A stretch of 64,000 bases of DNA from Candidatus Aveggerthella stercoripullorum (GCA_018712955.1 DVGB01000004.1:1-64000); one strand, 5' to 3'. Shown: positions 26,808 through 37,469, counted from the first letter of the stretch. Notes: generated from the letters alone by a model not told the origin. Numbers and translations are program-made.

Positions 26808-27842
26808 TTATTGCTCAAGCGGCGGAAGGGCGGGCAGCGCCACCAGGAAGCACGCGCCCCCCTCTGGCCGGTTGAACGCGACGACCGTGCCGTCGTGCGC
26901 CTCTACCGCTGACTTGACAATGGCAAGCCCCAGCCCTGTTCCGCCTGTCCCGCGCGTGCGGGAAGAGTCGGCCCGATAAAACCGGTCGAACAGGAGCTTC
27001 GGGTCTACGTCGCCGAAGCCGGGGCCGTCGTCCTTTACGGCCATAAGGCTTTTATCCCCTAGTCCGTACAGCTCGATCTCAATATGCCCGCCCTCGTCGA
27101 CAAAACGGCTCGCGTTCTCCACCAGGTTCATGACCACCTGCTTAAGCCGGTCGGCATTGCCCAGGACATCGGGCGCCTCTCCCACGATGGCCACGTTCGC
27201 ATCGCGCTCGTGCAGGGTGGACGCCAACGCGTCCACCGCATTGCGCGCGATGTCTTTAAGGTTCACGCGCGCAAGCTCTAAAGGCATGGTGTCCTCTTCG
27301 ATGTGCTGGAGTGTGAGCAAATCGTTCGAAAGCCTCGTGAGGCGCTCTGCTTCGTTGATGATGGTTTCGCAGAACTTCTGATGCAGCTCGGGCGGGAGGT
27401 CAGGGTCCTCCAAAATCTCCGCGTTCCCTCGAATGGCCGTGAGCGGCGTGCGCAGTTCATGCGCAACGTCGCTGATGAACTTCGTCTGGCGCTGCTGCTT
27501 GGTGGCAAGGTCGCTGCGCTGGGCTTTCGCCGTGCAGCAGAGGTTTTGGAATTCGGCCGAAAGCACGTCCGCTTCGTACAGGCTGCCGGTCGGCGAAAAA
27601 TCGACGTTCGCATTCCCTTGCCTCGTCGCAATGATCTTGCGGTGCAGGTCGTGCAGCGGCTGCGCCAGGAAATGCCCGACGAGCAACGCCACGCCGAACA
27701 CGACGACCGCCGCCGGCAGAAGCGTCAGGAACAGCAGCGGGCTCGCGCCGAACGCCCCGACGCCGAACACGACGCAACCTGCGCACGCCAAAAGGGCCAG
27801 CAGCGTGGCAAGCAGGGCAAAGTATGTCGAAAGATGCTTGAT
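26808..27842 (-). CDS. Sensor histidine kinase
   Basis: A HisKA-type kinase with two N-terminal membrane segments and almost no extracellular loop, a HAMP-like linker, the H-box FISDVAHELRTPLTAIRG, N-box LKQVVMNLVENASRFV, DDGPGFG and GTGGTGLGLAIV. It pairs with the response regulator immediately upstream. The first standard start (TTG 27791) would delete most of the first membrane segment. The frame is open further, and GGAGG (27847-27851) precedes an ATC at 27842, giving KHLSTYFALLATLL as the N-terminus. I chose this start, but it is unusual. Confidence 0.85.
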   Translation of the reverse strand: MKHLSTYFALLATLLALLACAGCVVFGVGAFGASPLLFLTLLPAAVVVFGVALLVGHFLAQPLHDLHRKIIATRQGNANVDFSPTGSLYEADVLSAEFQNLCCTAKAQRSDLATKQQRQTKFISDVAHELRTPLTAIRGNAEILEDPDLPPELHQKFCETIINEAERLTRLSNDLLTLQHIEEDTMPLELARVNLKDIARNAVDALASTLHERDANVAIVGEAPDVLGNADRLKQVVMNLVENASRFVDEGGHIEIELYGLGDKSLMAVKDDGPGFGDVDPKLLFDRFYRADSSRTRGTGGTGLGLAIVKSAVEAHDGTVVAFNRPEGGACFLVALPALPPLEQ

Positions 27843-27853
27843 AGCGCCTCCGG

Positions 27854-28549
27854 CTAGGCACGGAAACGGTAACCGTAGCCGCGCACCGTCTCCACCAGGC
27901 CCGGGTCATAGCCTGCGGCAGCAATCTTGTCGCGCAGGCGCTTGATGTGCGTATCCACGGTCTTTGTTTCGGTCAGGTACTCCCAACCCCACGCTTCGCG
28001 CAGCAAATCTTCGCGCGAGACGACCTTGCCCGCGTTCTTCATGAGGCTGACCAGGAGCTCGAACTCCCGCGGCGTCAGCTCGATTTCGCCCTTGTCGCCC
28101 GTGGCGGTATGGGCGTCCTCGTCGATCGTGATGCCGCTTGCGGAGATGGCATGGTGCCCGCCCTTCAAATCCGACCCGCCGCCACGGCGCAGCAGCGCGC
28201 GCACGCGCGCGACCAGCTCGCGCACGCCGAACGGCTTTGCCAGATAGTCGTCGCCGCCAATCTCCAGGCCGACGACTTTGTCCAGCTCCGTGTCGCGCGC
28301 GGAGAGGAACAGCACCGGTGCCGAAGTCTTCGCCCTGATGCGACGGCACAGTTCGTAGCCGTCGATGCCAGGAAGCATAATATCGAGCACGAACAGGTCG
28401 TAGGCATGCTGGTTCATCAGCTGCAGCGCATCTTCCCCGTTCGAGGCGACATCGGCCGTAAAGCCCTCTTTGCGCATGGCGTAGCTGACGAATTCGGTAA
28501 TGGACGGTTCGTCGTCCACGATGAGAATGCGGGCAGGATCTTCGGCCAT
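27854..28549 (-). CDS. OmpR/PhoB-type response regulator
   Basis: The 231-aa protein has a receiver domain (IVDDEPSI, phosphoacceptor Asp in FVLDIMLPGIDG near 55, Lys in LAKPFG) and a winged-helix output domain (ELTPREFELLVSLMKN..., VRGYGYRFRA at the end). GGAGAGG precedes ATG 28549. It forms a two-component system with the kinase encoded 11 bp further on. Divergent from coaX. Confidence 0.93.
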   Translation of the reverse strand: MAEDPARILIVDDEPSITEFVSYAMRKEGFTADVASNGEDALQLMNQHAYDLFVLDIMLPGIDGYELCRRIRAKTSAPVLFLSARDTELDKVVGLEIGGDDYLAKPFGVRELVARVRALLRRGGGSDLKGGHHAISASGITIDEDAHTATGDKGEIELTPREFELLVSLMKNAGKVVSREDLLREAWGWEYLTETKTVDTHIKRLRDKIAAAGYDPGLVETVRGYGYRFRA

Positions 28550-28643
28550 GGAACCTCTCCTATCGCTGTTCGTACCTATGCCTAGTATCATAGCATGCGT
28601 CGAAATGAGCCGCGCAATGCGCGCAGGAAGGATTGTCAGGGAC

Positions 28644-29426
28644 ATGTTACTTGCTATCGACGTGGGAAACACCCAGACCGTGCTCGGGATTTATCGGGGG
28701 GAGCGCCTTGCGCACATGTGGCGCGTCGCCACCAACAAAGCGCACACGGGCGACGAGCTGCGCCTGAAGCTGTGCGGCCTCATGCAGGCAGAAGGGCTTT
28801 CGCGCGATATGATCCGCGGCGTTGCCCTGGCTTCCGTCGTCCCTGCGCTCACGCTGCGCTGGCAGGATGCATCCCGCGCGGAGTTCGGCCGGGAACCGTA
28901 CGTGTGCACGGCGTCCACCGCAGGCAGCCTGTTCCGCACGAACTACGCGAACCCGGCGGAAATCGGCGCCGACCGCGTCGCAGACGCCGTGGCGGCGCAA
29001 GCCCTCTACGGCACGCCGGTCGTCGTGGTCGACTTCGGCACCGCCACGAACATCGAGGTCGTCGACGAAAACGGCATGTTCGCGGGCGGCATCATCGCAC
29101 CCGGTCTGGAGACGGGCGCGAACGCGCTGTTCTCGCACGCATCTCGCTTGGCCGCCATCGACCTGGTCGACCCGCGCACGGCGATCGGAGGCTCGACAGA
29201 GCAGGCGGTCCAGGCAGGCATCGTCTACGGCGAAGCAGACCGCGTGGACGGGCTGGTGCGCCGCGTGTTCGCCCAACTGGGATACGAAGCGACCGTCGTG
29301 GCGACCGGCGGCCTGGCATCCCGCGTGGCACCGTTGTCCTCGACCATCGACCGCGTCGACCCCGAGCTCACGCTGCAAGGGCTGCGCATGCTGTTCGAAA
29401 GCCACGAGGACACCGTCGAACGATAG
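28644..29426 (+). CDS. coaX: Type III pantothenate kinase
   Basis: CoaX phosphorylates pantothenate, the first step of CoA synthesis. The 260-aa ASKHA-fold protein shows DVGNTQTVLG at the N-terminus, EIGADRVADAVAA (about 105-117), VVVDFGTATNIEVVD and GGIIAPGL. ATG 28644 follows AGGAAGG...AGGGAC. Standalone plus-strand gene divergent from the response regulator. Confidence 0.95.
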   Translation: MLLAIDVGNTQTVLGIYRGERLAHMWRVATNKAHTGDELRLKLCGLMQAEGLSRDMIRGVALASVVPALTLRWQDASRAEFGREPYVCTASTAGSLFRTNYANPAEIGADRVADAVAAQALYGTPVVVVDFGTATNIEVVDENGMFAGGIIAPGLETGANALFSHASRLAAIDLVDPRTAIGGSTEQAVQAGIVYGEADRVDGLVRRVFAQLGYEATVVATGGLASRVAPLSSTIDRVDPELTLQGLRMLFESHEDTVER

Positions 29427-29589
29427 CGTTCGACGCAACGCAAGCGCACGAATGGAACGAGCACGCGAACGGAGCGGGCCCCTACCGTAAGCGGACGGGC
29501 AAGACGGGCTTCGGAGCAAACGGCGTTCGTCTCGCACGGCAGGATCGACCCGCGCAGGCGATAGGCGTACCTGCCGCCTTATCTTCGCG

Positions 29590-30183
29590 CTATCCTACCG
29601 CTCGCCTGACCGCGTTCGCGACCATAACGGCAACGACCATCTTCACCACGTCGATCACGGCGAACGGAGCGATGGCCACCATGAACGCTTCTGCTGGGCT
29701 CATGCCGGAAACCGCCATCAACTGCGCCCAGCCTACCGCGTACGTCACCACCATGAAAGCTATGACCGCAGAAGCGTCCACCGCCCGCGAGGCGGCCTTA
29801 CTGCGCTCCGCAAGGCCTTCGAGCGCACAGCGTACGCCCGCCGCGCACACTGCCCCCAGGATGAAACCCCACAGAAAGCCGCCTGTCGGCCCCACGAGCA
29901 TCCCAAGGCCGCCGCGCATGCCGCTGAACACCGGCAATCCGAGCGCGCCCAGCAGCACGTATCCGGCAACCGCCGCCACCGCCTCTTTTGGACGCAGCGC
30001 TAAAACTGAGAACGCAACGGCGAAGGTCTGCAGCGTGAACGGAACGGGACCGAAGGGCACGGTCACCCATGCGCATACCGCCATGACCGCCATGCAGAGC
30101 GCACAGAGCGCAAGCGAGCGCGCCCGCGAAACTGGCCGACGGTACGCCGTTTTCGAGAACACCGGCTTCTTCCGAACTTCCAT
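29590..30183 (-). CDS. bioY: Biotin transporter BioY
   Basis: The 197-aa membrane protein matches the ECF S-component BioY: LALCALCMAVMAVCAWVTVP, FGPVPFTLQTFAVAF, GYVLLGALGLPVFSG and GPTGGFLWGFI. It takes up biotin, with or without an ECF module. Start 30183 (MEVRKKPVF) has AGGTGT upstream. A biotin ligase gene (birA) lies 1.9 kb away. Confidence 0.93.
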   Translation of the reverse strand: MEVRKKPVFSKTAYRRPVSRARSLALCALCMAVMAVCAWVTVPFGPVPFTLQTFAVAFSVLALRPKEAVAAVAGYVLLGALGLPVFSGMRGGLGMLVGPTGGFLWGFILGAVCAAGVRCALEGLAERSKAASRAVDASAVIAFMVVTYAVGWAQLMAVSGMSPAEAFMVAIAPFAVIDVVKMVVAVMVANAVRRAVG

Positions 30184-30221
30184 GCACGACACCTTTCTCT
30201 TCACGCACCGCGCAAGTATAG

Positions 30222-30256
30222 AAAAGGCCGCCATCCCTACAGGACGGCGGCCTTTC
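30222..30256 (-). terminator. Terminator after the MATE gene
   Basis: AAAGGCCGCC/GGCGGCCTTT with TTTTC on the minus strand; may act in both directions. Confidence 0.85.
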
Positions 30257-30285
30257 GCAAGGTGACAATTGCAGCTCAGGCGCTT

Positions 30286-31758
30286 TTAGAACTTCGCCTG
30301 AATCTCGCCCGACTCCAGCTTCTTCATGCGGCGCAGCTCATGGAGCATGAACGCCAGGGTCGTGAGAATTGCCAAGCCGTCAGCGATAGGCACGGCAAAA
30401 TACACCGCATCCAGGCCTGTGTACTGCGGGAGCAACGACGGCAGCACGTACGGAAGCGACAGACAGAGCGGAATCAGGAAGATGATCTGGCGTGTCAATG
30501 AAAGGAAGACGGACTTCGCCGGCTGGCCGGTCGCCTGGAAGTAGTTCGAGCAGACGATCTGGAAGCCGACGAACGGAATCATCATCATCTGGACCGTCAG
30601 CGCGAACACGGTAAAGTCGGCGAGCTCCGGATGCGTGATGCCGAACGCCCCTACAATCTGCGTCGGCCAGAGGTGGATGATCGCCCACATGAGGATGCCG
30701 ATCGCCGTCGCGCCCAGAATACCGTACGCAAGCGTCTTCTTCACGCGGTCGAACAGGTGCGCACCGTAGTTGTAGCCCAGCAGCGGTTGCAGCGCAATCG
30801 CCACGCCAATCAGCGGCATGACCACAAAGGATGCAACGCGCTGGACCACGCCGATGGAAGCCTGTGCGTCGTCCGCGCCGATAGGAGACAGCGCGCCCCA
30901 CTTTGCCAGCAGGTAGTTCACTACGAAGTTCACTATGGCCATGCCCACCTGCAGGATGAAGGAAGCAAAGCCCAGCGTGACAATCTTCACGACGACGGGA
31001 CCGTGCAGCTTCAGACAGCGCGCACGCAGTTTGAGCGGAGACTTCTTCGTGAAGAGGAAGTACCACATGACCGAAGCGCACGAGACCGCCTGGCCGGCGA
31101 CGGTAGCCAGCGCACTGCCCGCCACACCCCATTTGAGCACCATAACGAACAGAGCGTTGAACACGGTGCACGCAATCGCACCGATAAGCATGGTCATGAA
31201 CGCGCGGAACGGCGCGCCTGCCGTGCGGATGAAGTTGTTGATGCCCATGCCGACCATCTGGAATACGAAGCCCATGCCGACAATCTGCATGAACGTGCGC
31301 GCGTACGGGCGCGCTTCGTCGGTCGCGCTGGAAATCGTGAGCAGCCATTCGACCGCCGGGGTATTGACCAGAATGGCGACGAACACGGCGACGATGATGG
31401 AGAGCGTGAACGTGTTGCCCAGGCTGATCTCCGCATCCTCGTGGCGGCCTTCGCCCAGACGCAGCGCCGCGAGCGCATTGCCGCCGTTGCCGACGAGCAT
31501 GGCGAGCGCCATCATCACGACCATGGCGGGAAATGCCACCGTCACCGCCGTCAGGCCGATCTCGCCCACGCCCTGTCCCAGGAAGATGGAATCGATGACG
31601 TTGTAGGCGCCGTTCACCAGCATGCCCAGGATGGACGGGATGGCGAACTCCACGATCAGCTTCGGGATGGACGCAGTGCCCATGCGGTCAACGCGCTCGG
31701 CATCTCCTTTTCCGGCGTTCGGGCGCCCTTGTTTGTTGATGTCAGTAATCGTGCTCAT
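30286..31758 (-). CDS. MATE-family efflux transporter
   Basis: The 490-aa protein has about twelve membrane segments and the MATE features IPSILGMLVNGAYNVIDSIFLGQ near the N-terminus, GNGGNALAALRLGEGR, and a second half repeating the pattern (QPLLGYNYGA). Such proteins export cationic compounds or drugs with Na+ or H+. Start 31758 (MSTITDINKQG) has GGGGGAGC upstream; the longer open frame is not supported. Confidence 0.93.
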   Translation of the reverse strand: MSTITDINKQGRPNAGKGDAERVDRMGTASIPKLIVEFAIPSILGMLVNGAYNVIDSIFLGQGVGEIGLTAVTVAFPAMVVMMALAMLVGNGGNALAALRLGEGRHEDAEISLGNTFTLSIIVAVFVAILVNTPAVEWLLTISSATDEARPYARTFMQIVGMGFVFQMVGMGINNFIRTAGAPFRAFMTMLIGAIACTVFNALFVMVLKWGVAGSALATVAGQAVSCASVMWYFLFTKKSPLKLRARCLKLHGPVVVKIVTLGFASFILQVGMAIVNFVVNYLLAKWGALSPIGADDAQASIGVVQRVASFVVMPLIGVAIALQPLLGYNYGAHLFDRVKKTLAYGILGATAIGILMWAIIHLWPTQIVGAFGITHPELADFTVFALTVQMMMIPFVGFQIVCSNYFQATGQPAKSVFLSLTRQIIFLIPLCLSLPYVLPSLLPQYTGLDAVYFAVPIADGLAILTTLAFMLHELRRMKKLESGEIQAKF

Positions 31759-32049
31759 GTGCTCCCCCGTATACGAAGCCCGCCTTCGCTCATGCCATTC
31801 TGCAGTGCAGGGCGGGCGATGCTGTGCGGAGCCTACGCCCCGACGTAGGACCATCCGACAGTAAGGCGCGAATTCGCGCAATGGCATATTGTACCCATGG
31901 AGCAGCGGGGGTTCTCTCTGCCTTGATGGATTTATTGTGGACTACAATTGAGGGCTGCGCGCTCGTTCTTTTGCACAACACCGTTGCCTCATTCCGAATG
32001 GAGGTTCCTCGCGTCGTCCTTGCCGCCTTTGCGCGCCCGTACAGCGCGC

Positions 32050-32919
32050 TCAGCCGACCTTCGTCAAATGGATTTCCCCCGATTGAGCAGGAAAAATCGT
32101 GCCATCCGGCTGGCGCAGCAGGAGCCTGCCCTGTTCGTCCGCGCGCTCGACCACGCCGGAGACGAGCGCATCGCCCGCCATCGAAACCGCTTCGACCTTT
32201 GCACCGCGCAGGCTGAGCAACCTGTTGTACTCATCGCAGAACGCGGCAAACCCTTCAGCCGTCCACCGCGCATAGCGCCCTTCGAGCTCCGCCAGAACGC
32301 ATGCGGCAATATCCTCGAGAAGGCGCGCCTGCTCTGCGCTCAATCCCTCTTCGCCGACAAAACCCTCCACGGTGCCTTCCCCGGCGCCCTCGCAATCCTG
32401 TAGGCCTTCGAAAGCGTACGCCGGCGAATTCTTTCCGCCCACGACGACATCTTCTGCAGGCCGCAGGGCGTTCACGCCGATGCCCACGCACACACCTCCC
32501 GCAAGCGCCTCGAGCGATATGCCGCAAAGCTTCCCTTCCGGGCAGACCACATCGTTCGGCCACTTAATCTGGACCTTGCGCACGCAGCCTAAACGCTGCA
32601 GCGCTGCGCGCACGGCAAGAGAGACGACCAGGCTTAACGTGGGAAGCTGCACGAGGGGCACCTCGGGGCGCAAAGCAAGCGAAAGGTACACGCCCCCTAC
32701 GGGACTTGCCCATAATCTGCCCTGACGTCCATACCCGCCGCACTGTTCGACTGCCACGCAGACCGCCCCTTCGGGGCAACCCGCGCGTAAGGCATCTTTC
32801 ACCAGGCTGTTCGTCGACGGCGTCGCGTCGAGCACCTTGACCGAAAACGGCAGAGCACATCCGCCTGTGCGAAAATCCCCTATGCGCGCTTCAATGCGCG
32901 CCTGGTCGAATACCGCCAT
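32050..32919 (-). CDS. birA: Biotin-[acetyl-CoA-carboxylase] ligase
   Basis: The 289-aa enzyme attaches biotin to carboxylase or decarboxylase carrier domains. It shows DATPSTNSLVKDAL, the biotinyl-AMP motif GYGRQGRLWASPVGGVYLS and KWPNDVV. It lacks the N-terminal DNA-binding HTH of bifunctional BirA, so it probably does not repress transcription itself. It starts 10 bp after the folP-folK stop, so the two are co-transcribed. Confidence 0.93.
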   Translation of the reverse strand: MAVFDQARIEARIGDFRTGGCALPFSVKVLDATPSTNSLVKDALRAGCPEGAVCVAVEQCGGYGRQGRLWASPVGGVYLSLALRPEVPLVQLPTLSLVVSLAVRAALQRLGCVRKVQIKWPNDVVCPEGKLCGISLEALAGGVCVGIGVNALRPAEDVVVGGKNSPAYAFEGLQDCEGAGEGTVEGFVGEEGLSAEQARLLEDIAACVLAELEGRYARWTAEGFAAFCDEYNRLLSLRGAKVEAVSMAGDALVSGVVERADEQGRLLLRQPDGTIFPAQSGEIHLTKVG

Positions 32920-32929
32920 AGAGCGCAGC

Positions 32930-34243
32930 CTAGCGTTCGATACGGTGCGCTTCGCCCAGGCGCACCTCGTCGGCCGTGATCTCCTTGCCGTTCGCCAGCA
33001 CATGATGCGGCGCAATCTCCAGCAACGGCTTCACCACGAAATCCCGCTCGGCAATCCGCGGATGGGGCAACACGAGCTCTTCGTCATCGCTCACGTAGCA
33101 CTGGTAATCCAGGATATCCAGGTCGAGCGTGCGTGGTCCGTTCGCGATCGTGCGCACGCGACCCAAGCTGTTCTCTACCGCATGCAGATAGCGCAGCAGC
33201 TCGCGCGGCGGCAAACCGGTGCGCACGAGCATGACCGCGTTCACGAAGTCTTCCTGGTCTTCATAGTAGGCGGGCTTGCTTGCGTAGAAGGAAGATACGT
33301 CGATGATCTGCGTGTCCGGCAGCAGGCACAGATCGGAAACGGCCTGGTTCAGGATGGCTATCTTGCCTTCCTGCTCTTCGCCCGGATTCGCCACGAGCGC
33401 AACGCTGCTCCCCATGCCAATCAGGGCGTACGGGCGCAAATCAGCAAGCTTCGCCACGGTCTGCGCAACATCGTGGGCGCGCACGACGCTGCAACCGAGC
33501 TCGCATGCCATGAGCGCTTCTGCCGCCGACGCCTCGTCGCGGTCAGCAGCCTCGTCGATGCCGTACATGCTCCCAATGAAGCTTTTGCGCGAAACGGCGC
33601 ACATGACCGGATACCCCGTATGCACGAATTCGTGGAAGTTCCGCACCACGTCCTTCGTCTGGGAATACGTTTTGCCGAAGCCCGGACCCGGATCCACGCA
33701 AATACGGCTGCGGTCAACGCCCGCCGCCTCCAACAAAGCCGCCTGCGCACGCAGATAGTCGCGCACTTCCGCTACGACGTCGTGGTAGCGCGGGTTTTCC
33801 TGCATCGTGGCAGGGTCGCCTTGCATGTGCATGACGACCAGCCCCGCATCGCATGAGGCGGCAAGCGCGCGCATGGCAGGGTCGCGAAACCCTGAAATGT
33901 CGTTGATGATGGACGCGCCCGCCTCGACGCACGCCTGCGCTACGGCAGCATGACGGGTATCAATGCTCACGCACACACCGCGCGACGCGAGCGTGCGCAC
34001 CACCTCCAGCACGCGCGCCAGCTCTTCCTCTTCGGTAACGGGAGCAGCGCCAGGGCGCGCCGACTCCCCGCCCACGTCGATGATGAGCGCACCTTCTTCG
34101 ACCATGCGCTCCGCATGGGCAAGCGCTGCTTCGACGGACGCATGCTGCCCCCCGTCCGAAAAGGAATCGGGCGTAACGTTCAGAACGCCCATCACCACCG
34201 GCGTTCGAGAGTCGAACGCATAGCCTGCACAATGCCAGATCAT
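32930..34243 (-). CDS. Dihydropteroate synthase / HPPK fusion (FolP-FolK)
   Basis: The 437-aa fusion joins two successive folate enzymes. Residues ~1-270 are FolP (MGVLNVTPDSFSDGG, IIDVGGESARPGA, DPGPGFGKT, RKSF). Residues ~272-437 are FolK (GMGSSVALVANPGEEQ, FYASKPAYYEDQEDFVNAV, the RTLDLDILDY motif and LPHPRIAERDFV). FolK pyrophosphorylates hydroxymethyl-dihydropterin; FolP condenses it with p-aminobenzoate. The order is reversed relative to the reaction order. FolE and FolB are not nearby. Confidence 0.95.
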   Translation of the reverse strand: MIWHCAGYAFDSRTPVVMGVLNVTPDSFSDGGQHASVEAALAHAERMVEEGALIIDVGGESARPGAAPVTEEEELARVLEVVRTLASRGVCVSIDTRHAAVAQACVEAGASIINDISGFRDPAMRALAASCDAGLVVMHMQGDPATMQENPRYHDVVAEVRDYLRAQAALLEAAGVDRSRICVDPGPGFGKTYSQTKDVVRNFHEFVHTGYPVMCAVSRKSFIGSMYGIDEAADRDEASAAEALMACELGCSVVRAHDVAQTVAKLADLRPYALIGMGSSVALVANPGEEQEGKIAILNQAVSDLCLLPDTQIIDVSSFYASKPAYYEDQEDFVNAVMLVRTGLPPRELLRYLHAVENSLGRVRTIANGPRTLDLDILDYQCYVSDDEELVLPHPRIAERDFVVKPLLEIAPHHVLANGKEITADEVRLGEAHRIER

Positions 34244-34334
34244 GGATTCCCAACCGTCCTTTGCTCAAACGAAAAGCGGTACCCTCCGAGACCGTCCGTC
34301 CCAAAGGGCACCGCCCTCTCTTACGCTGTCGTCG

Positions 34335-36680
34335 CTACTTCTGCTCGGAGCCGTCGTGCTGCGAACCGTCCGCGCTCGGCTGCTGCGGCTGGCCAGGCTG
34401 CTGCGGCTGCTGGGGTGCCTGCGAACCGGGCTGCTGCCAGCCTTGCGGCGGCTGCGGCTGCTGCATGTCGCCCGGAGCCGCATGCCTACCGCGACCGAAG
34501 AAGCCGAACGAAGCGTCTTCCTCGTTCTCGAACGCGCGCTCTACCTGAGCGCCGAAGCCACCGCCTGCTGCGTTGCCGTTTTGCGGAGCAGGCTCTTCGA
34601 CCGCCGGCGGCACGTATCCTTCGGCAATGGTATTCGCCGCTTCGTCGCGCTCCTTGCGGCCTTCGTCGGACTGCTCGTGAGCAAGGTATTCGTTCCAGCG
34701 GTTGTCCAGCAACGCCTTGCAAGCTTCGCCTTCGACCGTCTCGCGCTCCAAGAGCACGCTTGCCATGAGGTCCATCTGCTCGCGACGTTCGGAAAGGATC
34801 TGGTAGGCGCGGTCATGCGCTTCCTTCATAATGCGCGAGACCTCGGCGTCGATGCGCTTTGCCGTCTCCTCGGAGTAATCCTGCGTGTTGCCGTAGTCGC
34901 GGCCCAGGAAGACCTCGTGGTTCGGCTGGCCGAAAATCTGCGTGCCCATCTCAGCGCTCATGCCGTACTGCGTCACCATGGCGCGTGCCATCTTCGTGGC
35001 GCGCTCCAGGTCGTTGCTCGCGCCGGTCGTGATGTCGTCGCAGAAAATCTCCTCTGCCACGCGACCGCCCAGGAACACGGCCAGGTCGTCGAGCATCTCC
35101 TTCCGGCCGTTGAGCACCTTATCCTCCTTCGGGATGGACAGGGTGTAACCCAACGCACGGCCGCGCGAGATGATCGAAATCTTGTGCACCGGATCGGCGC
35201 CAGGCAGCAGATGGCCGACCAAGGCATGACCGCTCTCGTGGTAAGCGATGGTGCGCTTCGTCTTGTCGTCCATGATGCGGCCCTTGCGCTCCGGACCGGC
35301 AATCACGCGCTCCATAGACTCGCTCACCTCTTGCATGGAGATGACCTTTTTGTTGCGACGTGCCGTGAGCAGCGCGGATTCGTTCAGCAGGTTGGACAGG
35401 TCGGCGCCGGTAAAGCCCGGCGTGAGCTTGGCGATCTTCGCAAGGTCGACGTCCTTGGCAATAGGCTTGTTGCGCGCATGCACCTGCAGGATGCGCTCGC
35501 GGCCTTTCACGTCCGGCGCGTCCACCACAATCTGGCGGTCGAAACGGCCCGGGCGCAGCAACGCCGGATCCAGAACATCCGCGCGGTTTGTCGCAGCGAT
35601 GAGCACAACCGAGTCGTTGGTCTCGAAGCCGTCCATCTCCACGAGCAGCTGGTTCAAGGTCTGCTCGCGCTCGTCGTGACCGCCGCCCAAGCCCGCACCA
35701 CGCTGACGGCCGACCGCGTCGATCTCGTCGATGAAGATGATGGAGGGGCTGGCCTCTTTCGCGTTCTTGAACAGGTCGCGCACGCGCGAGGCGCCCACGC
35801 CGACGAACATCTCGACGAAGTCGGAGCCCGAAATGCTGAAGAACGGAACGCCGGCCTCGCCTGCAACCGCGCGCGCCAACAGCGTCTTACCGGTGCCAGG
35901 AGGGCCGACGAGCAGGCAGCCGCGCGGAATCTTAGCGCCCATGGCCTGGTATTTGGCCGGATTCGCCAGGAAGTCCTTGATCTCCTGCATCTCCTCGACC
36001 GCTTCATCGACGCCTGCGACGTCAGAGAACTTCACGCTCGGACGCTCTTCGATGTAGTTCTTCGTCTTCGCCTTGCCGAACGACATCTGCGAATTGTTCG
36101 CCTTCTGCATCTGGGAGAAGATGAAGAAGAAGAACACCGCGATAAGGATGATGGGCAGGAAGGACGACAGGATGCTCAGCCACGGGGAAGGCAGCGTGAT
36201 GTGGTACTGAATGTCCGGATGGGCCGCCATGAGCTGGCCGAGCGAGTCGGACCCCACGTAGGTAGAGGTAAAGTTGCGCTCCGAGCCCAGCGTGGAAGCC
36301 TCGACGTCGGTCGTGCCTACGCCCGCGAGCACGCTGCCGTCCGCACCGCGCTCCATGCTCAGCAGGGAGTTCAGTGCGTTAAAGGACGTGTTGAAGGAGT
36401 CCGCCACCGTGGACCCCGCCGTCACGGCCGGATAGTACGTGCCGCTCACGGTGTCCCCGCCCGCGTCGTAGTCGACCGTGAGCACGCGACCCTGCTCGAC
36501 CGCCGTCACGAACTCCGACGTGAGCAGGGTGTCCGTCGGCTTCTGGTCGGTGGACGCGTTCATGAAGCCCATGAACTGGCTGCCCACGAAAAACGCGATG
36601 ACCAGGAAGCACACCGTCGACACGATGGCCATCCGGGAATCCGGCTTTTGCTGCAAAGGCTTTTTGTTCTTATCTGACAT
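34335..36680 (-). CDS. ftsH: ATP-dependent zinc metalloprotease FtsH
   Basis: The 781-aa membrane AAA protease has two membrane segments (about 18-40 and 165-190) flanking an extracellular domain, the AAA module (Walker A GPPGTGKT 259-266, Walker [25 protein letters not shown]), and the zinc site HESGH (481-485). It degrades misfolded membrane proteins. The C-terminus carries a long Gln/Pro/Gly-rich tail (about 725-781), longer than in E. coli. hpt lies just upstream, the common bacterial order. Confidence 0.97.
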   Translation of the reverse strand: MSDKNKKPLQQKPDSRMAIVSTVCFLVIAFFVGSQFMGFMNASTDQKPTDTLLTSEFVTAVEQGRVLTVDYDAGGDTVSGTYYPAVTAGSTVADSFNTSFNALNSLLSMERGADGSVLAGVGTTDVEASTLGSERNFTSTYVGSDSLGQLMAAHPDIQYHITLPSPWLSILSSFLPIILIAVFFFFIFSQMQKANNSQMSFGKAKTKNYIEERPSVKFSDVAGVDEAVEEMQEIKDFLANPAKYQAMGAKIPRGCLLVGPPGTGKTLLARAVAGEAGVPFFSISGSDFVEMFVGVGASRVRDLFKNAKEASPSIIFIDEIDAVGRQRGAGLGGGHDEREQTLNQLLVEMDGFETNDSVVLIAATNRADVLDPALLRPGRFDRQIVVDAPDVKGRERILQVHARNKPIAKDVDLAKIAKLTPGFTGADLSNLLNESALLTARRNKKVISMQEVSESMERVIAGPERKGRIMDDKTKRTIAYHESGHALVGHLLPGADPVHKISIISRGRALGYTLSIPKEDKVLNGRKEMLDDLAVFLGGRVAEEIFCDDITTGASNDLERATKMARAMVTQYGMSAEMGTQIFGQPNHEVFLGRDYGNTQDYSEETAKRIDAEVSRIMKEAHDRAYQILSERREQMDLMASVLLERETVEGEACKALLDNRWNEYLAHEQSDEGRKERDEAANTIAEGYVPPAVEEPAPQNGNAAGGGFGAQVERAFENEEDASFGFFGRGRHAAPGDMQQPQPPQGWQQPGSQAPQQPQQPGQPQQPSADGSQHDGSEQK

Positions 36681-36739
36681 CTATGCTCGTCTTTCAGCTG
36701 CATGGCAGCACGTTCGCGCACCCTGCAGCGGTCTGTCTC

Positions 36740-37285
36740 TTAACGCAACTCTCTTTTCAGGACCCCGATGAACGGGAGGTTCCGGTACCGTTCGGCATAA
36801 TCAAGCCCGTAGCCCACGATGAACTCGTCGGGGCATTCGAAGCCAACGTACCTGCACGCAACGTGTGCCTGGTTCGCAACGTTTTTGCGCAAAAGCACGG
36901 CCATTTCGACGGATGCGGCATTGCGTGCCGCAAAGCTTTCCGCCACACTGCTCAACGTCAAGCCCGAGTCCAGCACGTCTTCCACAATAAGGACGTGCCG
37001 ACCTTCCACGCAGGACGTCACGTCCTTCAGGAAGCGCACAACGCCAGAGCTCTTCGTGTCGTTGCCGTACGAAGAAACGGCCATGAAATCCATCTCGAGG
37101 GGAAGCTCGATAGCGCGCACCAGGTCAGCCGCGAAGATGGCGGCACCGCGCAGGATGGAGACGACCAGCAGGTCTTTGCCGGCGTAGTCAGCGCTGATCT
37201 GCGCGCCCATCTCCCTGACGCGACGGGACAAGTCTTCTTCAGCGAACAAGACCCGTTCCACGTCCTGGTGTACGTTAGCAGCCAC
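36740..37285 (-). CDS. hpt: Hypoxanthine phosphoribosyltransferase
   Basis: The 181-aa purine salvage enzyme shows SILRGAAIFAADLVRAIELP, MAVSSYGNDTKSSGVV and the PRPP loop VLIVEDVLDSGLTL (about 100-113). The start is GTG with GAGGAGCAC upstream. It lies 59 bp before ftsH. Confidence 0.95.
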   Translation of the reverse strand: MAANVHQDVERVLFAEEDLSRRVREMGAQISADYAGKDLLVVSILRGAAIFAADLVRAIELPLEMDFMAVSSYGNDTKSSGVVRFLKDVTSCVEGRHVLIVEDVLDSGLTLSSVAESFAARNAASVEMAVLLRKNVANQAHVACRYVGFECPDEFIVGYGLDYAERYRNLPFIGVLKRELR

Positions 37286-37469
37286 GTGCTCCTCTTTCCG
37301 AACGGTCGGTACAACGGCCTAGTGTAGCATTACGCACAAAAGCGACGGCTACAAGACCGTAACGCCCCCGCCCTGTCTCACGATTTTTTCAAATCAACGA
37401 TGCGAACAGGCGCAACTGCAGGACGCCGAACCGACTGGCGCCCGCACCGTTCGCGTTTCCTGCAGGCTT

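Noticed and set aside
31776-31815. Third copy of the thi-operon structured element, from a GCAGTGCAG match
   Set aside because: Only nine bases of the core match and none of the other core segments are present.
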